From Ligula intestinalis (lineage: Eukaryota; Platyhelminthes; Cestoda; Diphyllobothriidea; Diphyllobothriidae), in contig JAYGXS010000010.1 in NCBI GenBank assembly GCA_036362985.1, forward strand, positions 3,462,472-3,526,471: a stretch of DNA of 64,000 bases, read 5' to 3'. The notes below the pieces were generated by a model. The model saw only the letters and a program-made list of their open reading frames with translations, searched no databases and had not been told where the DNA came from. Both the position numbers and the translations under genes were made by a program. Positions within the stretch are counted from its first letter, which is position 1, and the number at the start of each line of letters is the position of its first letter. Positions 19,740 through 37,859 of the stretch are shown piece after piece.

Positions 19740-20210
19740 TTTAGTATTGTTCATGCTAAAACTAGTTGACCGCTGTAATCTTACTGCAGACGAAGTAAAT
19801 ACTGTATTTCTTATAGTAAACTTATGGTGTTACTTGCTTCGTTTGAGCAATATTTAATGAAGAAATTATTATCTGCACTACATTCATCCATATTCATGCA
19901 GCTCACATATGTCAAACAATGACGGACGGAAAGTTGCGATCGTGGCTGCCTCTCCTGTTTTTGTCGCGTAGATGACGGCCTCGGAACTTGACAAAGGCTA
20001 TCGTAAACGCAGCTCCAGTTTTTCGGGATGTATTCGTAACCCTGCGGTCTCCTCCTCATGTGCACTTCGGATAAAGATATTAATCGCGATGGGCCAACCT
20101 GGCGTGCTTCCTATATTTACAGCAGCATGCCGGTCCTACCTTTCACGTGCTTTACTCCCACGCGCGACAGTTTTTCCTAAAAAAAACAAAAGGACATTCC
20201 ATTTTTGAAT
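19740..20210 (-). repeat. Dispersed repeat shared with 7960-8090
   Basis: CGATGGGC...GTCCTAC...GACAGTTTTTCCT at 20085-20180 resembles 7976-8080. Probably part of a Penelope-type 3' region on the - strand. Nothing else is seen in this stretch. Confidence 0.4.
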
Positions 20211-21008
20211 TCTTTGCCATGCCTTAGGAGCTTTTTCACTGTCTGCTCTTTTTGCTCAGTAACACGTGCTGGCTCGTGTTAACTGGCATCATCCCATGTG
20301 ATTTTATTACTCGGAAGAAGAGAGTAGTCGCCTACAATTATGTAAACGACGTTCAATGAAATGTTCCGCTGTGCTGATGCATTTCTAAACTACTTTGTAC
20401 CAATAGGGAATTCAAATGCATTTGCCTATATTTCCCTGAATGAACTTGACTTAACTTTAGCATTGCGAAGACTTAACGACATGCGGACTAACTCAGGAGT
20501 CAACCCGCAAATGTGCATGAACAATTGAAAACTGAGTGGTAGATGGCGGCTGGAACCACTACACCGTGTCTGTAAGAGTATCTGAACCGCATACTTAAAT
20601 CGTCTGGATATCGGTTGGTAGTCGTTACAAGGAAATCATTTTAAATAGCTTTTCGTCTATTTGGAGCTCGCTCCGATGATTTTGCAACCTTCTTAGGAGT
20701 TCACTGGTCTTCTACCACCCGAAAATTCTTCATGCATCAGTTGATGATATCGCTGGCAAACAGACACATTGTGAAGGCGCAGTAGTGCCGTCAGTAACTC
20801 GGTGTCTGGTTTATCTACAGATGGTCTTTATGACCGATTGTATTTGAGATAAGAACGGCAGTAGCAAAGCCTGGATCAGTTGATGAAAGTTGGTTAGACC
20901 GGCTGCAATAGTCGCAGAGTCTAAATTTGAGTCACGCGAAGAAAGTAAAGTTCAGGTGCATTGGACCTATATTATGAGAATGATGAAGGGACTGCGGAAC
21001 TGAGTCAT
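20211..21008. other. No feature seen
   Basis: No gene or repeat could be supported. Confidence 0.35.
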
Positions 21009-21304
21009 TCTTATGGGGATGCGGGCGGCGATGCACTCAGAAGCGCACGCCATGCAGCGCACACGTGCAGTTCAAATATTCTAGACACTTCTCCCAGAGC
21101 CGCAGCGTGGGAAACTACGAGTCAGTGTGCAGGCTATAATCTCTCTCGCACATTAAGGATCAGGGTTGTTCCAGAACGACCAGAGCCTTATAAATGCGCT
21201 GTAGAGGGCAAACTGAAGGATCTGCTGTCTCTGTGCTGTTTTAAGTAAGACTCGTGTTATTAGAACCGGCTCTTCGCCTTCTTCGACCTACCGATCATAT
21301 AACA
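21009..21304 (+). repeat. Divergent Gypsy solo LTR
   Basis: Begins TCTTATGGGGATGC and ends CATATAACA. Shares CCAGAGCCTTATAAATGC (with a TATAAA box), CTGCTGTCTCTGT and TTAGAACCGGCTCTTCGCCTTCTTC with the 404-base LTRs at 21941 and 26310. No internal region is adjacent, so it looks like a solo LTR left by recombination. Confidence 0.6.
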
Positions 21305-21935
21305 GTCATCGTTCATAATTGTGGCAGGGTCGCGTGAAAAATACGCGTAACAAATGGGGCTACAGTTAATTGGCTGCCTTGGCTGATATATTGCTGGCTT
21401 AGAGACCCATGAACTGTGCGTTATCAGATGGCTGGCGCGTCCAAAATTTGAGTTCTCAGTTTAGCTACGGGAGTAATGTAATCGATTATGCGATCCCACG
21501 CTAAGAGCACGTCAAGACAAGCCGAGGCCTGAATAAATAAATAAATTGGATATTTATATATTTGAATACTGAATATGGTGAAGTCGAATCCATACCCCAC
21601 CTATCGAAGAACAACAATATGAGTGAGATGTCAGCTACTGATAATCGTAATTCAAACCAATTGAATAGTAGCGGGTAGCGTTTGTACACCTTCTTCAACA
21701 AAAGGTAATAAATGCGTAGGGGAGTCATGTTTGTACACTAAAAGAAATCTTAAGATTTCACTGAACAGGAATGCCCATTGCAGGCCACAACTTATTCGTC
21801 TATAGGATAGGGAAAACAAATTAATCTTAATCAGTCTCTCATGATGAACCAGAGTCCTGAGACCAATCGCCAGTTTTTTGCCTGTCGTTGCTCATGCTTG
21901 ATTGGATCACTGGCTTTCTTCATCCACGACCTCCA
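21305..21935. other. No feature seen
   Basis: AT-rich sequence between the solo LTR and the Gypsy element. Confidence 0.35.
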
Positions 21936-21940
21936 GGAGG

Positions 21941-22344
21941 TATTATAGCACAGTAGGTTGTGACCCGACTAATAGGCAGAAGAAGCCAAAAGAGCGGTTC
22001 TGATAAGAAGCCTTTATTCTGGTCAATACAGAGACAGCAGGAACCTAAGCTTTTCCAATACAGTCTATTTATGAGGCTCTGGCCTTCTAGAATACTCCTG
22101 GCCTAATAGCATGCGACCACTGTTCTGGTCTGCAGCGGATCGATATTTTGCTTCGTTATGTGAGCGGTCATTACGTATGCCTTCAAATCGATAATTTCCG
22201 AAGCCACATGAACGGTCGTCACGTGTGCACGCTGATCGATAATTCCTCGCGCTGTGTGAGCAGTCGTTGGCGTTCGCCATTTGCCTATGCACATGCCTCG
22301 AGGCCATGGGCTCTAAGTGCATGGCCGCTGGCGTCCCCATAACA
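21941..22344 (-). repeat. 3' LTR of the Gypsy element
   Basis: 404 bases, same length as the 5' LTR. The terminal TGTTAT...ATAACA inverted repeat is preserved except at the outer end, where the + strand reads TATTATAGC. Contains the end of the pol frame, a TATTTATGAGG segment and a polyadenylation-type AATAAAGG on the - strand. Confidence 0.9.
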
Positions 22345-25300
22345 CCTCCCGCTTTGAAAAGACGGACTTCATACTTCTTCCTGCTTGGATCCACGACGAG
22401 GTGTTTAGGCCGTCGACGTTTTCGATGATTTTTTCGGACGGGCAATAGTGACTTGTTCTCTAACCTGGGTGTCGGGACCTTAGAAGCATCAGATAGCACA
22501 TCGAGTGCTATGTGGCCATCCGAGGAGAATCTGCGTCTTAGCTGATTCGCGTGCCCTTTGATTCTTTCTGCTGCCGTTTCTACCTCAAAAACAACGCCTT
22601 TCGTATTTCTGACAATGCCCTCCATCCATGATTTCTCGCCGGGTTTGTAATTGCGGGCAAACACCTCCTCTCCCTCGCAAAAGTACTGTTTTGGCGGGTT
22701 GGATGGCCGATCGTCGGGTTTTAGGTACTGCAGCCGTACATCGGTTTTTCGACCCGAAAACCGCTATGCTGGTTTTTATCCATCCAGATCTCGTCTCGGA
22801 GTAGTTCTGTAGGCTAGGAGAAACGTGTTCAGGTAGTCCGTTTTCACCCTAGCGTCCCATATCTTTCTCATTACTCTCTTGGAGGTGGCCACAAATCGGT
22901 CTGCCTTCCCGTTCGATTGGGGGTGAAAAGGCGGCAACGTTACATGTCGGACTCCCCATTTCTAGCATAACTGTTGGAACAGTGATGATTTAAACTGGGT
23001 GCCACTATCGGTCACAATCTCCTTAGGGATACCATATCTGCAGATAAGTCCCTCCACTTTTTTAGCTGTGACCTCCGCGGTAGCTGCTGCAACATCGAAA
23101 ACTTTCAGCCACTTCGACAACGCATCTACTACTACTAGAAACATTCGATTGAAGAATGGCCCAGCGAAGTCCATATGGACTCGATTCCGCGGTCTTATCA
23201 CCTCTGGCCATGGCACAGGTTGTACTTTCGGGGAATTTTCAGCCTCATGTGCACATGGACCGCAAAGTCGCATAAAAGATTCGACATCATCCGCAATTCC
23301 TGGCTAATATACGTACCTCTGGGCCAGTTGTTTCATACGGGTCATGCCTTGATGTCCGGCGTGGAGTTCAGGTAAAACCTGTTGTTTATGTCTAGCTGGG
23401 ATCACCACTCTGCCGTCATACATGATGCACTGTTCGTTCATATACAACCGATCCTTCCGGTTTCTGAAGGGCTTTATGGCTGGGTGTATCTTCTCTTACG
23501 TGGGCCAAACCGTTCTTATAAAATCCTTTACCTGGCGTAATACGGGATCTGCTGCGGTGGTTGCCCTGATGTTTTCGGGCGTGAGAGGTAGCTATCGGAT
23601 AACACCTCTAAACTCGTCGTCGTCTTGTATCAAAGTGCTTGCGACCATAATGTCTTCCTGTTATTCGTAACCTCCACTCAGTCGTGATAAAGCGTCTGGA
23701 GCTCCAAATTTCTGAGTGGGCACGTACTGGATTGTGAAGTCATAACCCAGGAGAATAGTACTCCACCGTTGTATCCTCTTGGCCGCATACTGCGACACAC
23801 CACGATTCGTGCCAAATAACAATTTGAGTGGTTGAAGATCGGTGTGAAGCATAAAGTGTCTTCCGTAAATGAATTGATGAAACTTCTGTACTGGAAATAT
23901 ACGTGCCAGGGCATCTTTCTTTATTTGACTATAGTTTTTTTCCGCTTTTGTGAGTGATCATGCGACATGCATCAAGGGTAGGATATTTCCATGTGTACCT
24001 TTCTGAAGAAGAACGCCACCTAGCCCATACTTCGATGTATCAGCCTGGACTATCATTTCTTTGTCGGCTTCGAAATGTGAGAGCACAGTCGACTCACTAA
24101 TCTTCGCATTTATTTTGTCAAAGGCGTTTTGACAGTCAGAAGAACATTCAAATTTCGCATCTTTGCAAAGTTACTGGTTTAAAGGTGGCTTTAGACTATT
24201 AAGTCCCGCAATGAATGGTGAGTAGTAGCTGACCAGGCCCATAAATTTTTGTAGCTCTCGAATATTGTGGGGCACCTTCACATTCTTAAATGCAGCAACT
24301 CTCTCTGGATCGGGTGAGCGTCCTGCCTCGCTTACCACAAAACCCAAGTAGTGGATTTCTTTCCGCAGGAACTCACTCTATTCCGTATTGCTTTTTAGGC
24401 CATAGTCAATCAGATTTTCTATGACCTTGTCAAGTTTGTCGAGCAACTCCTCATCCGTACGACCGACAACCAAAATTTCCTTCAGATATGCCACGGTTCC
24501 CGGGATATTTGTAAGCATGGTGTCCATTTACTGCCGAAGAATACTAGGTGCCGTCTTGACGCCATAATTAAGGCGGGTATATTTGAACAACCCCTTATGT
24601 GTGTTAATGGTCAGCATTTCCTGCGCTGCTCCATCAACTGGTAACTGTAGGTATGCCTCTGAAAGGTCAATCCTCGTGAAAACTTTCCCTACATAAAGGG
24701 TGGCAAAAATGTGCTCTATAAATGGCAAAGGGTAGTGATAATCTTCCAATGCGTCATTTAGCCCGGTCGAGTAGTCTGCGAATAGTCTTATCCTACCGTT
24801 AGGCTTCTTTACAGCGACAACGGGAGCAGCCCATGCCTTTCTGCTGCAAGCGCTGCAGTTCTTCCTCCACCGCTGTTTTTACGGCAAATGGGACGCGTCT
24901 ACTCTGTCTAAAGATTGGCTTTTTCCCAGGCTTTACCCTCAAGCTTACTGTAGTCTTTGTACACGTTTCGGCTGACATCTCCAGCCACTCGGTATATTTT
25001 TGCTTCAGGTTCTCTTCTGTAATGGTTACCGCACAGCATATCTCCTGGAATGGCCGATTCTAGAGACCCAGTTGGGATATAGTCTTATTTTTCAAAGAGA
25101 TCAGTATCCGACTTTGATACATAAATGTCACACAAACAGGCCTTTTGCTCGAAATTGATAGTGGCCTGGAAAACACTCTCAAAAAGCATTTGCGTATTAT
25201 TTGATGCTCAGGCATGGACGGCCGTTGGCTTCACTTCTGGCGCTCCCAGAGCCTCTCACATGCCTTTACTAATTATCGTAACGTCTGACGCTGTATCAAC

Positions 25301-25480
25301 CTGCAACGTAATTGGCTCTCCATCTAGACTGACCGTCAAATATTTTCTATCTTCGCAAACGTGGACCTGTGATTCACTTTGGGTTATGGCATTACAGCTC
25401 TTTCTTCGATTGAGAGATTTGGCACGACAATGGGTTGCCTTATGACCGAGTTGGGAGCACTTGTAACACTTTCTAGTGCA
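22065..25480 (-). pseudogene. Gypsy pol: protease, RT, RNase H, integrase (broken)
   Basis: In order on the - strand: zinc knuckle CYKCSQLGHKATHC at about 25470-25428; protease QVDTASDVTII near 25300; RT FTRIDLSEAYLQLPVDG with first catalytic Asp near 24680; motif C as AYLKEILVVG near 24480, where family members have YLDD, so both catalytic acids are lost; RNase H QADTSKYGLGGVLLQ near 24030; integrase zinc finger ELHAGHQGM and MRLCGPCAH near 23350-23250. The integrase core has HMDFAG, VTDSGTQF and NGKADRF, where the third acid reads Asp instead of Glu. The C-terminal HANQLRRRF and KYEVRLFKAGGVMG run into the LTR. At least ten stops break the frame. Confidence 0.9.
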
Positions 25481-25701
25481 ATAAGGGCAATCGGATACAA
25501 AATTCCATCCACCAAATTTTCAACAGGCTCTTTTCGGTTTCCTTGGGGAACTAAACTTCTCCCTTAATTTGCTGGCTTTTGCTTCGTACGCACGCACTGG
25601 TAAGTTGCTTGTGCCTCCGATTAGCCGAGTGTCGCTCTTGATGTTCATGATGCGAACGCACTCCTCTGCTTACTCTTGGATCGTCATTTTGGTTCTCTGA
25701 T

Positions 25702-26283
25702 CTAATTGAGCGAGGAGGTTTGTACGGATGTCAGCCCCAAGGCTTTAATAAACAGGAGAGCTTTTATCTGCTGGCTAGTAGCAGTCTCTAAATCCGCTTG
25801 AAGATATACATCATTCAATCGGTTGGCTAGGTCAAAGTCGTCTTCCTCTGGCTGTCTCTCTAGCTTCGAACACTCGTAACGTCTGTGAAACAGCGACGTA
25901 GAGAAACTGAATAAAGACTTCAATTGCTTGACTGTGACCGAAAACGATATTTCAAACGGCTTCGCAAGTAAGACAAACTTTACGTACCGCTCGTGTTCTC
26001 GTTGATCAAGTTTGAGCAGTAGAATGTCCACCTTTGTCTTATCCTCTAGTTGTGCTCCTTCTGCAAACAGTCCTTCATATTTCCGGAACCAGACCTCGAA
26101 ATTCACGCCACTGTCCGGGTCGTATGTAAACTCAGTTATCCAGTCCTCAATCTCCGTTTGTTTGCGGTCTGTGAAAACTGGCCCCCAATATACTTGCATT
26201 TCCTTAATAAGTGCCATGATGCTTTCCTGTAGGGCATCCAGTATTTCTTTCAGCGTTTCTTTCATCTGAACTTGGCTGATCAT
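25702..26283 (-). pseudogene. Gypsy gag
   Basis: A 193-codon - strand frame starting MISQVQMKETLKEI just inside the 5' LTR. It includes NFEVWFRKYEGLF and DKTKVDILLLKLD, typical of the capsid region of Gypsy gag in flatworms. It ends at 25702 and the next frame continues to the zinc knuckle at 25470, so gag is broken by a stop or frameshift. Nucleocapsid and capsid would package the element RNA. Confidence 0.8.
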
Positions 26284-26309
26284 GCTGTGTGTTCGGCTGC
26301 GTCGCCAGT

Positions 26310-26713
26310 TGTTATAGCCCAGTAGGTTGTGACCCGACTAATAGGCAGAAGAAGCCAAGAGAGTGGTTCTGATAAGAAGCCATTCGTCTGGTCAATACAG
26401 AGACAGCAGGAACCTAAGCTTTTCCAATACAGCCTATTTATGAGGCTCTGGCCTTCTAGAATACCCCTGGCCTAATAGCATGTGACCACTGTTCTGGTCG
26501 GCAGCGGATCGATATTTTGCTTCGTTATGTGAGCGGTCATTACGTATGCCTTCAAATAGATAATTTCCCAAGCCACATGAACGGTCATCGCATGTGCGCG
26601 CTGATCGATAATTCTTCTCGCTGTGGGAGCAGTCGTTGGCGTTCCCTGTTTGCCTGTGCGCATGACTCGAGGCCGTGGGCTCTAAGTGCATGGCCGCTTG
26701 CGTCCCTATAACA
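26310..26713 (-). repeat. 5' LTR of the Gypsy element
   Basis: Runs from TGTTATAGCC to CTATAACA on the + strand with perfect terminal inverted repeat TGTTATAG/CTATAACA. Scattered substitutions against the 3' LTR show the insertion is not recent. Confidence 0.92.
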
Positions 26714-26718
26714 GGAGG

Positions 26719-33645
<6,927 letters not shown>

Positions 33646-34009
33646 TGGATTGCGCTCCCACCTTTGCGCTCCTTTGATCTGGTTACTTGTGTATACATTA
33701 CCTTCCAATGTCTTTTTTCCTGCTTCCATGGGGGCAACCGTGAGTCGCATCTCCCCATCGGACAAAGATTGCTCTTCCCCCCCCTCCCGCCACCGTTCCC
33801 TATCTTCTTCTCATTCCCCACCCTCACTCCTCCCCCAAACCCTCCACCTCTGTCTGCGTGTGTGTGTCTGTGAAAATGCTATGCCATGGACTTGTATTTG
33901 GGCTGCATATCTGCTTGAACGCTAGCTTTGATTTATTACACAACTTTCTCTTTTGCTTTGCTGCTGTTCATTTTGAAAAAAAATGCCGAACGTAGGTACA
34001 GATTTTCGT
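33646..34009 (+). other. SRP54 3' UTR and flank
   Basis: Pyrimidine-rich sequence (CCCCCCCTCCCGCCACC, CTTCTCATTCCCC). It is duplicated in inverted orientation at 45680-46008. No canonical AATAAA is seen close to the stop. Confidence 0.6.
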
Positions 34010-35390
34010 AGGGATGGGGAGAAGGCGTGTCGATCAACGAAGTTATGGTTTGAATCGTCTGTGCTTTCGGGCTCTTACTGGAGTCCGCCGTCAGCGATAA
34101 AGGCGTCAACAAAGAAACAAGCAACAATTACAGGAGGCAGGGCCAATCAACCATCACTCCGGAGATGCCTGCGCAGGGCGATACATGTGGGCGCCGGATC
34201 GATAAATCGATTGACTGAGTTCTCACCCGAGGCGGCCAAGGCTTTTACCAATTCTCGGCCTGTCTTGTTGCAGGCGTGGGCGATTATCTTGTGGACAGCC
34301 ACTTGCGATAATGCGTCTCCCCGTCAGACAGCCGGCTTATGTTCGCGTATTCGCAAAGCAAGCGTGCGTGCGTCCAGTCTGTCTTGTGTACTTTCGAGGA
34401 CAGTTTAAGCATGGTAGGTGATACGCTACGCCCGACTGCTCACTGGAGTTTAATCGGTCGTTGATTTTCAAAACTCGGTTGCGCATGGTAGCTTTGGGCT
34501 GGTATGCCATTCCGACGCCTATTCCCAGTCTTAAGGATGGCGACGCTCACCACACAGTTTCTCAATTTTTACAGCTATCATCCGGTGGCTCACAAAGGAA
34601 CCTCCGCGAGAGCACTGTCCAACAGAATCCACACTCACTGCAATAACCTGCAAGAAGGAGAAGCATGAGATGCCTGGTATCTCCGCGACCAGTTTATGCG
34701 TAATGGCTGTACGAAGACCTTCATAAGTCGATGCCTACGTGTTCGCCCTTCGAAGATTCAAGCAGAACCAACCCGTACGAAATGGCATGCGCAGCCATAC
34801 ATCTAGGACGTGTCAGAAGTGACAGAGCGCATTGCTGCGGAACTAGGGTTTCGAATTTCACACTGTCCCAAGGCTACCATGCGCAGCCGGGTCATGAGAA
34901 TCAAGGACCGATTAAATCCCCAGTGAGCAGTCGGTTGTAGTGTATCGCATACCATGTCTAAATGATCCCTGAAATTACACGGCGCAGGCTTGGTTTGCGC
35001 ATGCACGAACCTAAGCTGGCTGTCTGACGGGGTGACGCATTATCGCAAGTGGCTGTCCACACCTTCGAGACCTGTCACGAGTTTAACTTCGCAGCTGCGA
35101 TGATAATCTTCCACGCCGGCAACAAAACAGGCCGAGAAATGATTGAAGCCTGGGCTTCGGGGAAGAATTCGGTCAATTGATTTGGCACCAACGTACATCA
35201 CCCTACGCAGGCTTCTCCGGACTGACGTCCCTGGTGGTGGATTGGCCCCTGCCCCTGTTTTTCGGTGGCTTCTTTACCTCTGACGATGGGCTCCAGCAAG
35301 CGTCCGAAATCTCAGGCGAATTAAATCACGATTGCGGTGATCGACACGCCTTTCTCCTCACATACCTGGGATGCGAACATTTGCCGCAAT
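34010..35390. repeat. Large imperfect inverted repeat
   Basis: The left arm 34010-34530 and right arm 34850-35390 are inverted copies of one unit. Blocks shared in inverse include TGCGATAATGCGTC.CCCCGTCAGACAGCC, GGCGTGTCGATCA and CTGCTCACTGG.G.TTTAATCGGTC. A third copy of the unit lies at 45257-45680. No known transposase frame is visible. Confidence 0.7.
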
Positions 35391-35695
35391 TCGGTACAGG
35401 TTTTGTTTTGGTTTTTGGGCACTTATCCACATTTAAACAGCCTGCATTGGCTTATCCCACCCGCCCCGGGGCAGCTTTCTATGGACATCTTCAAGACGTA
35501 GGGGAAGTAGGTGAGCTAAACAAAGTATTATGTTGCCACATTCATCCAACTCGTTACGATGGATTTACTGTTAGGGTCAAATAAAGTTTGGGGTAGTCAA
35601 ACTCTGGGCCGTGCTATTACAAGCTGCTGAGTATCAGCGAGGGCGAAACTCGAAAGGCAAAATACCTTGCAAGATTGTCGCTAGCCATATCACAG
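35391..35695. other. No feature seen
   Basis: Spacer between the inverted repeat and the LTR-like repeat; nothing supported. Confidence 0.3.
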
Positions 35696-35699
35696 GGGG

Positions 35700-35935
35700 T
35701 CAAGCGAGTTAAACCCCAGCAACTGAGAAGAGAGTGGAAAGACCAGAGCGTGAGGAATAGTGTATTCTGTATAGAAGGATAGGCGCATAGATGGAAAGAG
35801 TTAAGACTCTCGGAAGACCGCAGTCCAGTTGCGAGAGCATCAGTCCCGAAGTGACGAGAGCGTGCGAAACCGCCGGAATTTCAGCTCGTGCTTTGTTACG
35901 ACAGCCAATCACGCGGCTAGTGTCTAGACTAGCAG
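35700..35935 (-). repeat. LTR-like dispersed repeat (family 2)
   Basis: On the - strand CTAGTCTAGACACTAG, GATTGGCTG, and TATACAGAATACACTATTCC followed by CTCTGGTCTTTCC match the copies at 6760-6990 (+) and 37380-37600 (-). Confidence 0.45.
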
Positions 35936-36039
35936 TCGTGGCGCAACCTTGAGATGGGCATAGGCTGGCGGGGGCGCGCAGACCAAAGGTTGGTTAGTAG
36001 CTCTTGTTGGATCAGGGGTTCCCGCCGGAGTCCAAACTG

Positions 36040-36790
36040 GGTGCGGTTAGGAGACGGAAAAAAGCCGCCACCTCGGCCGGCTTGAGCCAAAGGTCCACTG
36101 GGGTGAGTTAGATGCCTGGCCGGGCACTGCAGGTGAAGAGATGACGACAGTCATGTGGCGAGACGCCGCAGTCGGGTATAGCTAGGGTCCAGCCGTTGTT
36201 GGTACTGGCGAAGGACCATGCAGTAGCCACTACGTAGCTACGCCAGGGTACAGCGAGTCACCCTTTGGAGATGTCGTTCAGAGGTGGCAATCGGAGGTGA
36301 ATAGCCACCCAGAAGGACTGTGGGGTGGTAGCCGGATTTTGCGTCCTGAACGGCTCTTTGGTGAAAGCGCTTGTAGCCTGTCCTGATGGCGGAGCCATCA
36401 ACGGGTAGATCTGACAGAGACGAGGCGACAGCTGCCTTGGAGAGACCTCGGACAGACGTCCGAACGTTACGGCTAGGCTCACGAGCGTTGCAACGATGGT
36501 GGTTCATTGTGAACAAGTCCTCCAGAACTGCTGGCCGAGGAGTTTGTTGTGCACGGCGATCGGCTGGACAGAAGCCTCCGCATGAAGGTGATCGACGAGC
36601 GACATTGTATAGCAGCCCGTGATCGTGCAGAGGGCACCGTTCTGTGCTGACTGAAGACGGTGGAGGCTGGAGGAGCTGATTGTGGGAGACCAGATTGGTG
36701 CCGTATAGGTGAGATGCGGCTTGGCCAGCGCCTTGAATGTGGTCGCCAGCGTCAGTGGCTGATCTTAGGTTCCAAGTGGTTGCTAGGGGT
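36040..36790 (-). pseudogene. LINE RT C-terminal region with zinc knuckle
   Basis: On the - strand: TFKALAKPHLTYTAPIWSPT, then LHRLQSAQNGALCTITGCYT and MSLVDHLHAEASVQPI, then after a stop and frame change TSVRGLSKAAVASSL, RSGYCMVLRQYQQRLDPSYT, and PDCGVSPHDCRHLFTC with PVDLWLKPAEVAAFF. This is the typical C-terminus of a non-LTR RT with a CPxCG...HLFxCP knuckle. 5' truncated with several stops. Family distinct from the CR1-like copies elsewhere in the window. Confidence 0.85.
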
Positions 36791-37090
36791 CACGACAGCC
36801 ACGTCACACATGAATGAATCTTAGCAAAAAACTGGGCATGGTAGCGAGCTTAACTTGCCTCAGACACCCTGTGGCACAATATTGACTGACTCTCATTTAA
36901 TGTAATCTCAGGGTATGTTGATTCGACTTTCTACTCTAGCGTTGGGGACTGACTGTAGCACAAAAAATAGCTGACCTGAATGGTTGGCTGCTATGTGCGA
37001 TAGGAAACGTTGGCGTGTGTTGGTGGTGGATCATGTGAACAGCCACGTGCTCTTCTGATCGTAAACAGCCTATGATGTATTCTGCACTGG
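36791..37090. other. No feature seen
   Basis: Nothing recognised. Confidence 0.3.
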
Positions 37091-37350
37091 ACTTTTACAG
37101 CCAATCCTATTTGAGCGTGCGCTGATATCTAGCAATCTGTACGATTGCTCCAATTTCTCCTATAAAAATACGCCTTTTGAAAAAAAGTAGGTGTTTCTCC
37201 TCTCTCTCCTGATGCAGAAATTCTCGTAATTCATTGTGTTAAGTCTAATGCCCTTTCCGAGGCAAGTATAGCCTTTAAGGAGCCAAAGGAATGCTGTATA
37301 TTTTGTAAGTACACTTCCCATAGTTGCAGATCAATCGCAGTGGGTTAAGT
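37090..37350 (+). repeat. Dispersed repeat, partner of 39190-39480
   Basis: TGCGCTGATATCTAGCA, TTCCTCTCTCTC-type tract, GCAAGTATAGCCTT and CACTTCCCATAGTTG recur in the same order at 39190-39480. Confidence 0.6.
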
Positions 37351-37379
37351 ACGTAAAACTCTAGCAACTGCGATCTTCA

Positions 37380-37620
37380 GCCCCGGTTCCTTAGGAGAAA
37401 AGAGAAGTTGTGGGAAGGCCAGAGTGGTAGGAAGAGTTTATTCTGTACAGAAGGAAGTAGAAAATAGGCCAGAGGAAATTGTCCATCAGACGACCGCAAG
37501 ACAGCGGACGGCGTCTGAAGTGATGCCTGCTCGGCAGCCGTCAAGTGAGGTCCTCTTTGAGTCGGCCTGTGATTGGCTGTTCGAGAGGCGGGAAGCAACA
37601 AGCCTTCAGCAGTGCACTTC
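37380..37620 (-). repeat. LTR-like dispersed repeat (family 2)
   Basis: On the - strand AGCCAATCAC, CTGTACAGAATAAACTCTTCC and CTCTGGCCTTCCC match the family 2 copies at 6760-6990 and 35700-35935. Confidence 0.45.
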
Positions 37621-37859
37621 GACTTGAGCTAGTCACGAATAACGTTCACGAATGCACTTCGTGCGGAGTAAGTCACTACAGATCCAGTCAACGCAGACTT
37701 GCCTATTCCCTCAAGTTGGAGCGCCACATTGCAGATGGAATTTTCTCCATCCAAATGTAGTTTCATGTGTTTTGGTCCCGCAAAGCTTCCTGGACCAATT
37801 ATCTTCCAAAATAGTACACTGTTAGAACGATCTACGATAAAAATATTTGGGTCTAACTT

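Larger units (their letters stand above)
21941..26713 (-). mobile_element. Full-length Gypsy LTR retrotransposon (4773 bp)
   Basis: Two 404-base LTRs in the same orientation flank gag and pol on the - strand in the order gag, zinc knuckle, protease, RT, RNase H, integrase. The 5-base target duplication GGAGG lies at 21936-21940 and 26714-26718. The polypurine tract AAAGCGGGAGG abuts the 3' LTR (22345-22355, - strand). The sequence after the 5' LTR on the - strand, ACTGGCGACGCAGCC, is the expected primer-binding-site position. Many stops break both frames. Confidence 0.93.
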
